This document shows positions 30,522 through 41,815 of a stretch of DNA of 64,000 nucleotides, in pieces. Positions within the stretch are counted from its first letter, which is position 1; each line of letters opens with the position of its first letter. Below the pieces are notes generated by a model. That model saw nothing but the letters and a program-made list of their open reading frames with translations. It did no database searches and was not told where the DNA came from. The position numbers and the translations under genes were made by a program. This DNA is from Anniella stebbinsi (Eukaryota > Chordata > Lepidosauria > Squamata > Anniellidae), in the NCBI GenBank assembly GCA_029215795.1, contig JARDYH010000003.1:264277562-264341561 (forward strand). The letters run 5' to 3'.

Positions 30522-32084
30522 TAGGGATGTGCACTGGATCGGACCCGATCCACGATCCGAGTCCGGTCCAGTGGGAAATCGGATAAATTATCCGATTTCC
30601 GATCCCGCAGCTGGATCGTCCGATCCAATCCGAACCGGTCCGAAAAGGCTCCGAACCGGTTCGGCGGATCGGCGGATCGGCGGGCGCCCACTGGCGCCCA
30701 CCGCCGTTTCCATTGGCGGGCGCCAGCGGGCGCCCGCCGATGAAAGTGGACAGCGGGGGGGGGGGAGGAGGGGGGCGCTTACCTTCTCGGCCCGTCCGCT
30801 CCCGTCCGGCACTAGCAGCTACTACCAGCGGGCTCCGCGGCCTGCTCTAGGGTGGCGCGCCGGGTGATGTCATCACCCGGCGCGCTACTCTAGAGCAGGC
30901 CGCGGAGCCTGCTGGTGGTAGCCGCCGGCCCCGGATGGGAGCGGACGGGCCGAGAAGGTAAGCAGGGGGCGCGTGGAGGGGAGGAGGGGGCGCGCGGAGG
31001 GGGGAGGGGGGCCCTTACCTTCCCGTCCCGGCGGCTCCCGTCCCGGCGCCGGCGCCTACTACTACCAGCAGGCTCCGCGGCCTGCTCTAGGGTGGCGCGC
31101 CGGGTGATGTCATCACCCGGCGCGCTACTCTAGAGCAGGCCGCGGAGCCTGCTGGTAGTAGTAGGCGCCGGCGCCGGCCGGGAGCCGCCGGGCCGGGAAG
31201 GTAAGCAAGGGGTGCGTGGAGGGGAGGAGGGGGTGCGTGGAGGGGGGAGGGGGGCCCTTACCTTCCCGGCGGCTCCCGTCCTGGCGCCGGCGCCTACTAC
31301 TACCAGCAGGCTCCGCGGCCTGCTCTAGGGTGGCGCGCCGGGTGATGTCATCACCCGGCGCGCTACTCTAGAGCAGGCCACGGAGCCTGCTGGTAGTAGT
31401 AGGCGCCGGCGCCGGACGGGAGCCGCCGAGCCGGGAAGGTAAGCAGGGGGTGCGTGGAGGGGAGGAGGGGGCGCGCGGAGGGGGGAGGGGGGCCCTTACC
31501 TTCCCGTCCCGGCGGCTCCCGTCCCGGCGCCGGCGCCTACTACTACCAGCAGGCTCCGCGGCCTGCTCTAGGGTGGCGCGCCGGGTGATGTCATCACCCG
31601 GCGCGCTACTTGAGAGTAGGCCGCGGAGCCCGCTGGTAGTAGCCGCCGGCGCCGGACGGGAGCGGACGGGCCGAGAAGGTAAGCAGTGGCGGGGAAGGGG
31701 GCTTACCCCCCCCCGGAGCCGTCCGCTTCTATCCGCTGGCGCCCACGGGTGCCAGCGGATGGAAGCGGGCGGCCCCAGGGGGGGTAGGGAGCGCGGGGGA
31801 GGGGGCTTACCTGCCGGGGCCGTCCACAGCGGACGGCCCCGGGGGGGGAGGGAGTTAGGCCCCCCCTCAGCCACCCGCCGCCATTTTTTCCTCATAGACT
31901 TGCATTGCAATGCAAGTCTATGGGGAAACAAATGGCGGCCGATCCAAAAATTTACGATTTTTGGGTCGGGATTGGACTCGATCCGGTCCGGGGGGCCTCC
32001 GATTTTGTCCGAACCGGTCCGGGACAAAATTGGAGGTCCCGATCCGGGTCCCGATCCGATCCGGGGGGTCCGTGCACACCCCTA
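30522..32084. mobile_element. GC-rich modular palindrome hAT-like element 1
   Basis: 1563 bp, flanked by a perfect 8-bp duplication, TTTTCCAG, at 30514-30521 and 32085-32092. Termini TAGGGATGTGCACTGG and, inverted, TAGGGGTGTGCACGGA. The first and last ~150 bp carry dense GATCCG, GGTCCG and CGATCC motifs. The interior holds four palindromic modules centred at 30870, 31110, 31348 and 31591 (spacing 238-243). Each is GGCTCCGCGGCCTGCTCTAG...GTGATGTCATCAC... plus its mirror image. Modules are bordered by CTTACCTTC on one side and GAAGGTAAG on the other. CATTGCAATGCAAGTCTATG lies near the right end. It encodes no transposase. Confidence 0.92.
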
Positions 32085-32092
32085 TTTTCCAG

Positions 32093-33806
32093 TCGCCTCG
32101 AGCTGATACAGTTGGGTTACACCAGAAGCAAGGTGATCTCCTTGTCTGCAGATGTCAGTCCTGAGCGGGAGGGAAGACTGGCAGCCACATGAGCTAGTCA
32201 CGCTGAAGGCAATATTGGTGACATCAAATAGACAACGGGAAAGAAGAGATGAAAGTGGTGCGGAAAGCCAAAGGGAGATCAACAGAAGAGCAAGCAATGG
32301 ATGGGGGAATCAAAGGAGCACAAATCAAAGCAGAGCACTTGTTCACCGGCGTTTCCTGGGTGGTTTATGATTACCACCTCCTGTGACTTGCTTCAGACTG
32401 GCAGCTGAAGTGGTTCATCTTCAAATGTATGCTGTTCTTCATCTAGGGATGGGGAAACTTTCATTTGGCTCCAATTTTAAGGCAAACTCACCTCATTTTG
32501 CTCTTTCACATCATTACTGAAACTCAGTTATCCTTTGAAAGTTGCACTTGCCTGAAGTTTGCAATGGAGTTCTCCAATAATATTATTAATAATAATAATA
32601 ATAATAATAATATACAAAAATGTGCATGCAAAGATGCATGTTCATTAAATAATATTCAAAAATGCATTCTATTATGAAAATTGCCTGCAAAATCCATAGA
32701 TCCAGGTATAGATGCCAAAATGGTGATCCATTGATTAGGCAAAATGGGACAATCCAGTCCCCTATTCCATTCCTGCTTATAACCCTGTATATTGTATTTA
32801 TTCACCAATAGCAAGTATTTATATACATTGACCTTTATATATTTGGGTCTCTTTGTCCAGCCTCAATCAGTGCTTCCAAATTGATGGAGAATGATGCCCT
32901 AAAGCAGCAGAGCCAAACCTTGGTACTAACAAATATTGCAATGGCAACGATTGCTTTTTCAGCCATAGTTGGCAAATTGTATTTGGCACGCAGGACAGAA
33001 TATGAAAAGGACTCATTATTGGCACCCACCAGGTGATCCAAAGTAAAAATCGCCTTGTCTGTCCATGACCATCACAAAACACCACTTTCTTACCAATTTT
33101 TAGATCTCTATTCACCCCACGAAGTCAATTTAGAATGAAAAAAAATTGGATCAAAGCATAATTGGCATGACATTTTACCCCACACTTCTTTTAACAGTAG
33201 GAACCATGGGAGGAAACATATCAGTCCTTCTATGCCTAGAACCTAATGCCATCCATTTAAAGAGAAGAACCAGACAAGAAGATGATAGAAATTCTGCCAG
33301 CTGGCCCGGCTCATTGGGCCATCTGGTGGAAGGTGGAATGGAGTTGTGGGGGGGGGGGGAGAGCTGACAAAAGTTTAGCGAGCTCCACCCCCACAAATGG
33401 ATTTCTCGAACATCCCCAACAGGGCTTCAGGCTAAGGCAGGTTGACAAAGCAGTCAGAGGACAAGACACAGTCAGGCAGTCACACAAGTTACACTTTCCA
33501 GAAGCAGAGTCATAAAGGCATCCAAGGCTCAGTAGACAGAGTATCAATCACAGGGCGAGGTGTGCAAGGCAAGATAGTAGACACTGGATCATTTCCAACC
33601 CCATCCCAAGAAATCCCAGTTTCAAAAGTCCTGCCCTGGATGGAGGGTTTACCTGATGGGCACACGTGACCCCTCTGTGAACGCCTCATGCTGTTGTGGC
33701 TGAATAGGAACAGGTGGCACAAAGTGTTTGTAGGTAGGTCACGTGACCTCATCAGGTGGTCCATCCCTTCAGGGCGTGGGGCTGGAAATGACCTCTACGT
33801 GGTCAC
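32093..33806. other. No gene recognised
   Basis: (AAT)n at about 32580-32613. 32450-32700 has a short AATGCATNNT-rich patch resembling 12040-12180. 33400-33670 contains loose GTCAGAGGACAAGACACAG-type repeats next to the solo LTR. No motif-bearing frame. Confidence 0.35.
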
Positions 33807-34345
33807 TGTCATGAGCAGGCCGGTTCCTCTTAGTGTAGGGGAAGGAGTTTCAGGCTATCAGTCACAATCAGATTCTGAACCAGAAGGAAGCAGGGACGGA
33901 GGCTCTCCCAGGCTCTTCAGCAGCCTGGGATGAATCTTCACTGGACTTTATCAGCGAAAACACTAACAACTCAAGTCTGTGGAAACTCAGCCATCCACAG
34001 AAGGGGAAGGGACTTCAGAGTTGACCGATCCCAGAGTCCACCGCAGATTCAAACGGGCAGAGCTAAAAGAAGGTGAAAGGTGATCAGCTCGGCTAGCTTC
34101 TTGCCGAAGGCTTCTTCAGAGAAATCCTCCCTGAAGTTAAGGGGCTCAAGGAAAAGACCTTCCCTTTCGTCGAAAGGACAATTGTCTAGCTCTCTTAGCC
34201 AAGTTTTAGCCTGGAGGAAAGTTCCTAGTGTTTACACTCTCTTCAGGTGTGAAAAGATTTTTATTTGCTGAATAAAGTTTTGTGGATTGCTTGGCAGACC
34301 TCTTTATTGTCTCGCATCGCAGCAGGAGGGCTTGGAAACACGACA
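33807..34345 (+). mobile_element. Solo LTR
   Basis: 539 bp running TGTCATGAGCAGG to GGAAACACGACA, with the TG...CA boundaries of retroviral-type LTRs. Flanked by GTCAC (33802-33806) and GTCAT (34346-34350), a 4-5-bp target duplication with one mismatch. AATAAA at 34271-34276 is followed by a T-rich TTTATTGTCTC stretch, placing the polyadenylation region. Homologous to 6755-7100 and 48757-49289. Internal genes are absent, as expected after recombination between two LTRs. Ty3/gypsy-like or endogenous retrovirus cannot be decided. Confidence 0.85.
34271..34276 (+). promoter_or_regulatory. LTR polyadenylation signal
   Basis: AATAAA about 70 bp before the LTR end; conserved at 49214-49219 in the related copy. 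Confidence 0.7.
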
Positions 34346-34350
34346 GTCAT

Positions 34351-36530
34351 TTCCAGTCCCCCACATGTACAGCAGGGATCTACACCCTCATCCATGCAAG
34401 CATGGTGAACTCATAGAGGAGTTGTATGAGCCATGCTGTGCATCTTGTTCCTCTACTGACACTTGAAAAGCAGTGGATGCTGGTGGCTCAAATTTTGGTG
34501 GGGCTGTGAATCCATTCAGAGTTTCAATCAGAACTGGCCAGAACACTAATAGAGCTAACCAAGGTACTGAACCCATTTTGGAGACATGGTTCTGCATGTT
34601 GGTCCCCTGCCCCACTGAATCAGAACCACCAGCCTCCACTTTGAAATGGTGCCCTGGGGAATTCTCACCTCCTTCCAACTGCTTGTTAAATCAAGGTTTT
34701 TCTATGGAACAGTATTTTCTAGGGCAAGGGAAATGCTGGCTTGTGTTGTTTTCTCATCTTGCCCACTGAGGCCCCACACAAGGCCAGGTCCTCTCTTTTA
34801 AGCTTTACCATGACGGAGAGATGAGGGGCAAGAGAAGGTGTCTCCAATGGAAATTACCACCTCAAGGTGCTTAGAGTGCTTGGAAGCAGCTTTTACTGAA
34901 GGGTTCCCTCACCCCTCACTTTCCCATCAAGAAAGTCTTTGGTGCCAGAGCAGAAGAGGTGGGTGTGTCCAAAGCTTTTGGCCTAGGATTTCATACAACC
35001 AGAGGAAAGGGCTTTGCTTTCCCCTCAGGACTTGCTGACTGACTGTCCCCTGTGTATTTTTAGATTTATGGATTTGCTCTGCCCCTACAGCATTCACTAC
35101 ATATTTTGGAGTCCTTCAAAAGGTCTGGCTTCCACATCTAAACCTACAAGAAACTCCTTGGATCCAACCCCAGGCCCAGCTAAAACCTTGGCTCTGCGGC
35201 TTCATGTAAACAGTTCTACTTTATATTAGCAAATGATTACAATTCAAGATTACTTCCCAAATAATAAATATTTGTCAGAATTGCATTTCCTACCAGTCCT
35301 TTTCCAATCTTGTAAACTAAAGCAAGATTGATTTATGGATGTCAGAACTATCATATGGATGTTATGTCCTAACCACGTGATTATATATTAAGAATGCTGT
35401 CTATGTGGCTCTTTGAGGTTGACTCTCACGGAGAGAAGATGTTTGTTAGGAGGCGAAGAAAGTTCAAACAGGGCAAACATGTGAAGTGACGGTGTTCGTG
35501 AATTTATATTTTGCAGTCTAACTACATCTGTTGCCTCAGTGATATATCTTTCTTTTTTAATGTCTTTTCTGAAAACATGGAATATGTTTCCTAAGAAAAA
35601 TATCCACAAATCCATTATTTGGAACTGGAAAACAATGAAAACCATTGCTTTCATGGTTTTTCATCTCTCTATTTATACATGGACAGCGTTGTACGGGGAC
35701 GTTCATATCTTTTACACTCTGTTTTTATGCAGTGTTGAAATCATGAAACAATGGTGCAGTGAAACCGTAAGCAACATGCAGATAGTCTTGAATCAATGGG
35801 AGTGTCAATGGAACCCATTCATAATTTGAAGAGCCAAATAATGTTTCTATGAAATTTATAGCTTGGAGCTGAGATAATGGATTTTTGAAAACAGCTTTTC
35901 CCCCCTTGTAGGTTTTTGCCATTCCTATTAATACATCAATAGTGCTGTAGAAAAGACAGACCCTCAGGTGTGATCTTAACACCTTTTTTGTACTCACTTA
36001 ATGTCTGACAGGTATAATTACTTTGACACAGAACATAGCACTGCAGGAAGTTCAGATAGCCAACTGTATAATGAAGCTGAAAAGGGGGGGAAAAAAACTA
36101 GCAAATTCGCAGGAGAGAAACTAGCATCAATCCTTTTATCTATAGTTGGTTTAGCATTAAGGTTAAATTGAAACCCATACTTCAACAAGCACATATATTT
36201 TAAAAGGATGCACAGGCATGCAATAAAATTGCATGGCATTCATGTGCAATTTATGTGTTGCATTTTCAGACCCAAATAAATACAAATCCAACCTATGTTG
36301 CTTAAATTGCCAGATTTAGACTCCACGTAATAGTGCAGTATAACGAATAAAACATCCTACCCAACCTGGACAAAATGCTGAAAATTGCAGGGAAAGCTCC
36401 TTTGATAGCACTGGTAAACCTACTGGGTTGGATCCAGAGTTTTGTTGGATAAACTGCAATCACAGAAGTGGACTTCACCATTCTCTTTTTCCCACAGCTG
36501 CTCTTATAGTCTCCTGCAAATGCTACACAG
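34351..36530. other. No gene recognised
   Basis: Mostly unique A+T-rich sequence. 35230-35330 and 35520-35660 look non-repetitive. Short frames on both strands lack motifs. Confidence 0.35.
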
Positions 36531-36758
36531 TGGCTGAATTCGGACAACACAATAGTCAATGGTGGGGTAGTAAACAACTTTACAGTTGTTCATCTAGGGG
36601 GTACTCCCCACACAGCATGGTAATAAATAATCAACCATGGTGTGGATTAGGATCAGCGCTGAGTTGACTATGGCAGCATTCGGACAACATGATAGTCAAT
36701 ACAACTGACGATTGTTTCCCCCACACCAGTTGCTTAATGTGTCGTCCGAATACAGCCA
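36531..36758. mobile_element. hAT-like MITE (ATTCGGACAACA family)
   Basis: Left end TGGCTGAATTCGGACAACAC and right end inverted TGGCTGTATTCGGACGACAC. An additional internal copy of the terminus at 36670-36700 (GGCAGCATTCGGACAACATG) suggests a nested or tandem second element. CAATAGTCAATGGTGG matches the fragment at 1-94. No target duplication recognised. Confidence 0.72.
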
Positions 36759-37794
36759 GAGAGTCAGGACAGAGACCCTCCCGAATGGAGTGAGCGATGG
36801 TGGGTGGTGGTGATGGTGGTGTGTGCATAGTGGAGAGGGGATCACCAAACATTGGGCAGAGGGACCTTCCATGAGTAGACCCCTTTTGTGGAAATTCCCT
36901 TCATCTCATGAAAGACTGATCTGGGATCCAGTCAACTGTAAGATGTCAAATAGCTAGCTTGGAGAAAAGCTGTCATGATGCAAAATGGTGGAAGTGTGGA
37001 AAGGAAGAGGTCTCCCAGTGTTCAAGCTTCATGGGGACATAAGCAAAGAAGCAGAGACAAGGTGCCCAGTATTATAGGTGAATAATCCAGAATGACCAAG
37101 GATTTTATCAGTGAACTCATCTTCTCAGAAAGAGGAACTAAGGGTTATATAATCACTGTATAATGTAAAGCATTTTCAAGTTATCCATGTCATGCTTCTT
37201 TCTATTTCAAATGTTTAGAGGAGAGTGCCATTGCATGAATGAAGTAGTGCTATCCATGCCCAAGAGGGAGGTAGCAGCAGACAAGAGAGCAAAGCCGTGC
37301 ACAAGGTAATGTAGGAGAACAGCTCTGTGTTCTCTCCTGTCTCATGTTCTCTGACCCCGCCAACCCCACTGGTCCCAACCATGGATGGAGAAATCAGTCT
37401 CTATTGGGCCTATGTGAGTTTTACCTGCATTCAATCATAAGTCCATGGTGTCTAACGTCTGCATCAGTCTGCAAACGGTTGTTTTAAAGAACACCTGAAC
37501 ATTTATATCCGTTGTTTTAGACACAATTTTACCTAGCATACACCTTTTCTACTCAATGTTCCCTAATATGCACAGTTTTGTATGCAATTTTTGAGCCAAG
37601 AACTGCACTGCCAAATTCAGAAGTGGTGTAAACTGAAGGAATTATGTTCCAATCCATCAATGAGTCTGGGGGAGTACAAATTAGACCAGTACATTTAAAA
37701 TTCAGACCAAATGAAATCCCACTCCATTCTGCAACAAGTATTTATTATTCAGGTTTGCTTGCATTGGGTGAGCATTTCTACAGAGGCAAACTGG
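36759..37794. other. No recognised feature
   Basis: Unique sequence. 37490-37700 has a weak resemblance to 11980-12200 in A+T-rich motifs; not assigned. Confidence 0.35.
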
Positions 37795-37795
37795 G

Positions 37796-38070
37796 AATCA
37801 TAGAATTATAGAATCATAGAGTTAGAAGGGGCCTATAAGACCATCAAGTCCAACCCCCTGCTCAATGCAAGAATCCACATGAAAGCATACCCGACAGATG
37901 GTGGTCCAGCTGCCTCTTGAATGCCTCTAGTATGGGAGAGCCCATGACCTCCCTAGGTCATTGGTTCCATTGTCATCTGCTCTAACAATCAGGAAGTTTT
38001 TTCTGATGTCCAGCCAGAATCTGGCTTTGTGTAACTTGTGTCCATTATTCCGTGTCCTGCACTCCATGTT
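37796..38070 (-). mobile_element. CR1 LINE 3' end (GATTCTAT type)
   Basis: Starts with the inverted CR1 terminal repeat ATCATAGAATTATAGAATCA, then GTTAGAAGGGGCCTATAAGA, CCAACCCCCTGCTCAATGCA. It continues through the region equivalent to 48110-48400, with AGCCCATGACCTCCCTAGG and CAGGAAGTTTTTTCTGATG. A 5'-truncated, non-coding remnant. Confidence 0.92.
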
Positions 38071-39290
38071 CTTTCCAAAGGGCTGCTGCTGAACACTGAC
38101 ATGCACTTAGAAAGTACAGAGTTGTGTAAATGTAACACTCAAGTCACATGCAGATCTGCACACCAGTTGGATCGGTATGGAGTAGTATGTGGTAAATAAA
38201 ATATTTGTTTTGGATGCGTGATCTCAGGTGGCTGTTTTACACAAGAGCGCCTATGTGTAAGTTCACCCTTAGGGTTAAGATTGCCATAGTATCCTTCAGT
38301 GTTGTTCAGCCCTATTATTCATCTCCATAGGATTCTGTAAACTACACTGAACTAATGTAGTGTTGTGGGCAGAGGAGATACTCCAAACTCATTGGAAACC
38401 AAAATGACAAACTGCACTGATAACATAGCTCTATTCATGTTACCCTAGAAGTATGTTCAGGAAAGACTCAAATGCTGAATACTGGGGTGGGCAACTTTGA
38501 AGGATCTAAGGGGGAAAACTGTACATCCCGGATCCCACCAGGACCCTACCAGCACCACCACTGCTGAATTCGCCACCATTGTGCTGCAGAAGTATCAATG
38601 GATTTCAGTGGTGAAAAAGTCACATTCCTGCTTTAAAACAAGGTTCATAGTGAGCGCGTGCTTTGTTCCAAAAGCAAAACATGATCCTAGAAGACCTGGA
38701 AGAGCATGCCTGGCCCTTGAAACGAGGTGCACACTCGCCACGCAAACTAGTTTGAAAGTGGAAATGCATGATTTTGCCACTCCCAAGATGGCAGTAGTGG
38801 CCCCGACGGCCACAACACAGGCTGGGGAGAGTTGCCTGTGGCATGCAGATCATGTATTGCCCACTCCTTCTATATAACCAGAAAATAATCAATCAATCAG
38901 ACAAATATGTTGATGATCTATGTAGACTCAAGAACAGTACCTCTGACGCATATACACTGTTGCTTGAGAATCATCCCTTACTATGGAGAGTCTTGCACTG
39001 AAATTACAGTTTTGCGTATTTTTCCTGGATGTCCTTAGATATTTTTCTTGGCACCCTCAGTTTGCAACTAGGAATAATTAGGACATACCTCATGGGGCTG
39101 TTGTGTAGGGGACTGGGGGTAAGTATTAAACTTTCATTGAGAAGAGTATCGTGTGTCATTCAAAACAACCACCCCACTCACAGACCCTTTTACAAATGCA
39201 TCCTAGACTTTAAGAGCTTGTGATTAATTCTCATGAAAAACCAAAAGGAGGAGAGCTTCCAGATCAGGACAAAAAATGAGGAGAAGCAGG
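38071..39290. other. No gene recognised
   Basis: A 126-codon plus frame (38497-38877) overlaps two minus-strand frames and has no domain motif. Its surroundings resemble neither an exon nor a known repeat. Confidence 0.35.
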
Positions 39291-39294
39291 TTCT

Positions 39295-39380
39295 CAGGAT
39301 GCTTAAAATACTTTATTTCAAAGCCCAAAGTTTTTCAGCCTGTGTTGTTTTTTAAGGCCTTCTTCAGGGGGCTGTAATAT
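39295..39380 (-). repeat. Inverted CTGAAGAAGGCC motif
   Basis: The minus strand reads CCCCCTGAAGAAGGCCTTAA, then GCTGAAAAACTTTGGGC and an AATAAAGTA signal. It is related in motif to 28695-28800 but not in overall sequence. Confidence 0.4.
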
Positions 39381-39479
39381 TAAAAATACATTAACTTATG
39401 TTTGCAGGAATAACACATAACATAGATAAATTAATATATATGTTTAGAGGTTAGTTAGGCACATTGCCGCAAAGGCCTA

Positions 39480-39483
<4 letters not shown>

Positions 39484-39519
<36 letters not shown>
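39484..39519. repeat. (AT)n microsatellite
   Basis: About 17 AT units. Confidence 0.95.
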
Positions 39520-39520
<1 letters not shown>

Positions 39521-40234
39521 ATATGAAGGCCTCTGGGGCCTGTCCACATTACACATTTAAACCTTTATATAAATCATATAAAAATGTTTTAAAGAAAAGT
39601 TTAATATACAGATTCTTACTTGATAAGAGATGTCTGCGTCCTAACAAGATGATAGTCTCTTACGATAATTACTGGCGATGGAAAAAGAATAATTCCAAGG
39701 CCCCTCCTTATATTCTAATTCATTTTTTTCTTCATTTTTTCCTCATTCTTTTCTGCTCTCTTTCTCTCATTTAAAGGCCTTTCAGACAGGTTGATATCCA
39801 TAAGGAATGGGGAGGGGGGGGAAGGGCTGTTGGTTGGATATTTTAGGTGCCTTCTGTCATTGGTCCTGTGCTCGCTCTGAAAGGTGGTTGTGAGCAGAAT
39901 GATAAAAGGCAGTGAACAACTGCAAGCAGGCACTTGACAGGTGAGAAGCAGACTGATGAATGGGATCTGATGGCCACTTGATTGATTCGAGAGCACGCTG
40001 GGTGTACATGCATCTTACAGCATGTATGGTAAATCCATAGATATGATCAACACCTTCAATTGGAGCAATAATAATTTATTGGAAAATGCTTTCTCAAATG
40101 AGGTACCATGTTTGTTTGTTTGTTTGTTTGTTGTATAGAAAGCAAAATGTGATTATTATTTTTATCTCCATTAATTTTTTTTATTTCTATTTATAAAAAT
40201 GGGCTGCCTTTATGTGTGCCTTTATGCATACAAA

Positions 40235-40265
<31 letters not shown>

Positions 40266-40860
40266 CGGCTACACAAAGCAATAGCATTCAATAAAAACAG
40301 TCATTACAAATAAAACCAACAACCTCAAAATCACAGTTCTCTATAATCACAGATATTAAAGCAGGTCACAGACACATAAAAACTACATCGATCAGTTTTA
40401 ATAATTGAATACATAAAATCAACCAATTAAGATAAAATGTACTAAACCATCCAATAAACAATGCTACAATTTAAACTAATAAAGCAATATTAATTGTACC
40501 ATTGGACTAAAACAACCTGAAAAGAAAGGCCCACTTCCATACCAACCTGCTTGTGAATTCACGTCATCTGTTAATTTTGCTTTCTCCTTCATTCAGATTT
40601 GGTTTTTTGATTCTCAAGTTCTTTTTCTCCTGAACATGAAGAAATTGGTGAATGTTGGTAAATTCTTATCAAAAACGAACTGCAACAAAATTCTCACCCA
40701 TCTGCATTGGTCAAATTCAATAGGTACAGCTAGTCTCAGCATGGAGAGGACCATGTTTTATCTGCCTACCCTGTTACTGTTAAAGAAAGAAATGGCAACC
40801 CTAATAAAGCATTTACATGGTCGAATTCACTGAGAGTCAAATCCAGACATTGAAAAGGAA
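39520..40860. other. No gene; simple repeats and A+T-rich DNA
   Basis: Contains (GTTT)n at 40111-40132 and (GAT)n at 40237-40265. 40140-40530 has the texture of a very old LINE 3' UTR in minus orientation (ACATAAAATCAACC, AAAAGAAAGGCCC), but I cannot assign it. Confidence 0.4.
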
Positions 40861-40861
40861 A

Positions 40862-41047
40862 GCCTGGAAGAGCAAATCTCAGTTTCACTTTCTCCATTTT
40901 TTTTGAAACTGCAAGGTTTTGTTTTGTTCTTTTGCCCTAAATATGGAAAACTCTGGGCCTGGAAGAGCAAATCTCAGTTTCACTTTCTCCATTTTTCTTG
41001 AAACTGCAAGGTTTTGTTTTGTTCTTTTGCCCTAAATATGGAAAACT
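40862..41047. repeat. 95-bp tandem duplication
   Basis: Two near-identical copies, 40862-40952 and 40957-41047, each beginning GCCTGGAAGAGCAAATCTCA and ending CCTAAATATGGAAAAC. I see one substitution (CATTTTTTTTG against CATTTTTCTTG), so the duplication is young. Confidence 0.92.
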
Positions 41048-41085
41048 TTGTGAGTTTGGGTAGATGTTTACTAAAACTGAAATGA

Positions 41086-41425
41086 ATGCCCAACTTCCCA
41101 AATTCTGGGAAGAATTTACTGCAGTCAGCCAGAACTAGGCTGACGAGTGTTACCCAGAGGACGTTCTCTTCTGCTGCTCCCAGACTGTGGAATGGCCTGC
41201 TGGAGGAGATTCGACAAATTAGCAGTCTTCATGAATTTAAGAGAGCTGTGAAGACTGATCTCTTCCGGCAGGCCTACCCAGCTGAATTTTAAGATGTTTT
41301 TAATGATGTATTAGTTTTTATTTGTTTTAATGTTTTATCTATTTTGTGGTCCTTGTGTTTATATTTATTGTTGCTCCCTGCCTCGATCCGGAGGGAGAGG
41401 CGGGTTATAAATAAATAAATCTAAT
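41086..41425 (+). mobile_element. L2-like LINE type B, 3' end
   Basis: A 68-codon frame (41086-41292) encodes the last RT segment (SGKNLLQSARTRLTSVTQRT, LWNGLLEEIRQ). It is followed by the type-B 3' UTR with GCCTCGATCCGGAGGGAGAG and GCGGGTTATAAATA. Truncated just upstream of 41090. Confidence 0.88.
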
Positions 41426-41518
41426 ATTATATATTATATTATATTATATTGTTATATTATATTATAATAGCTTTATAGCTAACCAGTGAGAGTAAATTTT
41501 AATTGATAATGGCATTTT

Positions 41519-41815
41519 TTGAGAACATAAAAAGAGCCCTGCTGGATCAGACCAAGGGTCCATCTGGTCCAGCATTCTGTTCATGTAGTGGCCAACCAGC
41601 TGCCCATGGGAAAACCAAAAGCAGGACAACAATGCAACAGCACCATCCAACTCGTATTCCCCAGTATCTGGTGCACATAGGCATACTGCCTCTGATACTA
41701 TAGGTAGCATAAAACCATCAGGACTAGTAGCCTTTGATAGCCTTTTCCTCAAGGAATTTGTCTAACCTCCTTTTAAAGTCATCCAACTTGATGGCCATCA
41801 CTACAACTTGGGGAA
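41519..41815 (-). mobile_element. CR1-like LINE 3' end
   Basis: Inverted GTTCTTATG-type terminus: GAGAACATAAAAAGAGCCCT, GCTGGATCAGACCAAGGGTC, GTGGCCAACCAGCTGCC, TTTTAAAGTCATCCAACTTG. A stray A+T run (41425-41465) separates it from the type-B tail. Confidence 0.88.

Noticed and set aside
30522..32084. CpG-island promoter of a host gene
   Set aside because: The interval has transposon ends and an exact 8-bp target duplication, and two sister copies exist in the window.
31450..32106. 218-codon plus frame overlapped by a 219-codon minus frame in GC-rich DNA
   Set aside because: Both frames arise from palindromic, stop-poor GC-rich modules of a transposon; the products are Arg/Pro/Gly-rich and repeat with the modules, with no domain motif.
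38497..38877. 126-codon plus frame as an exon or gene
   Set aside because: Overlapped by two minus frames of similar length, no motif and no exon-like borders that I could support.
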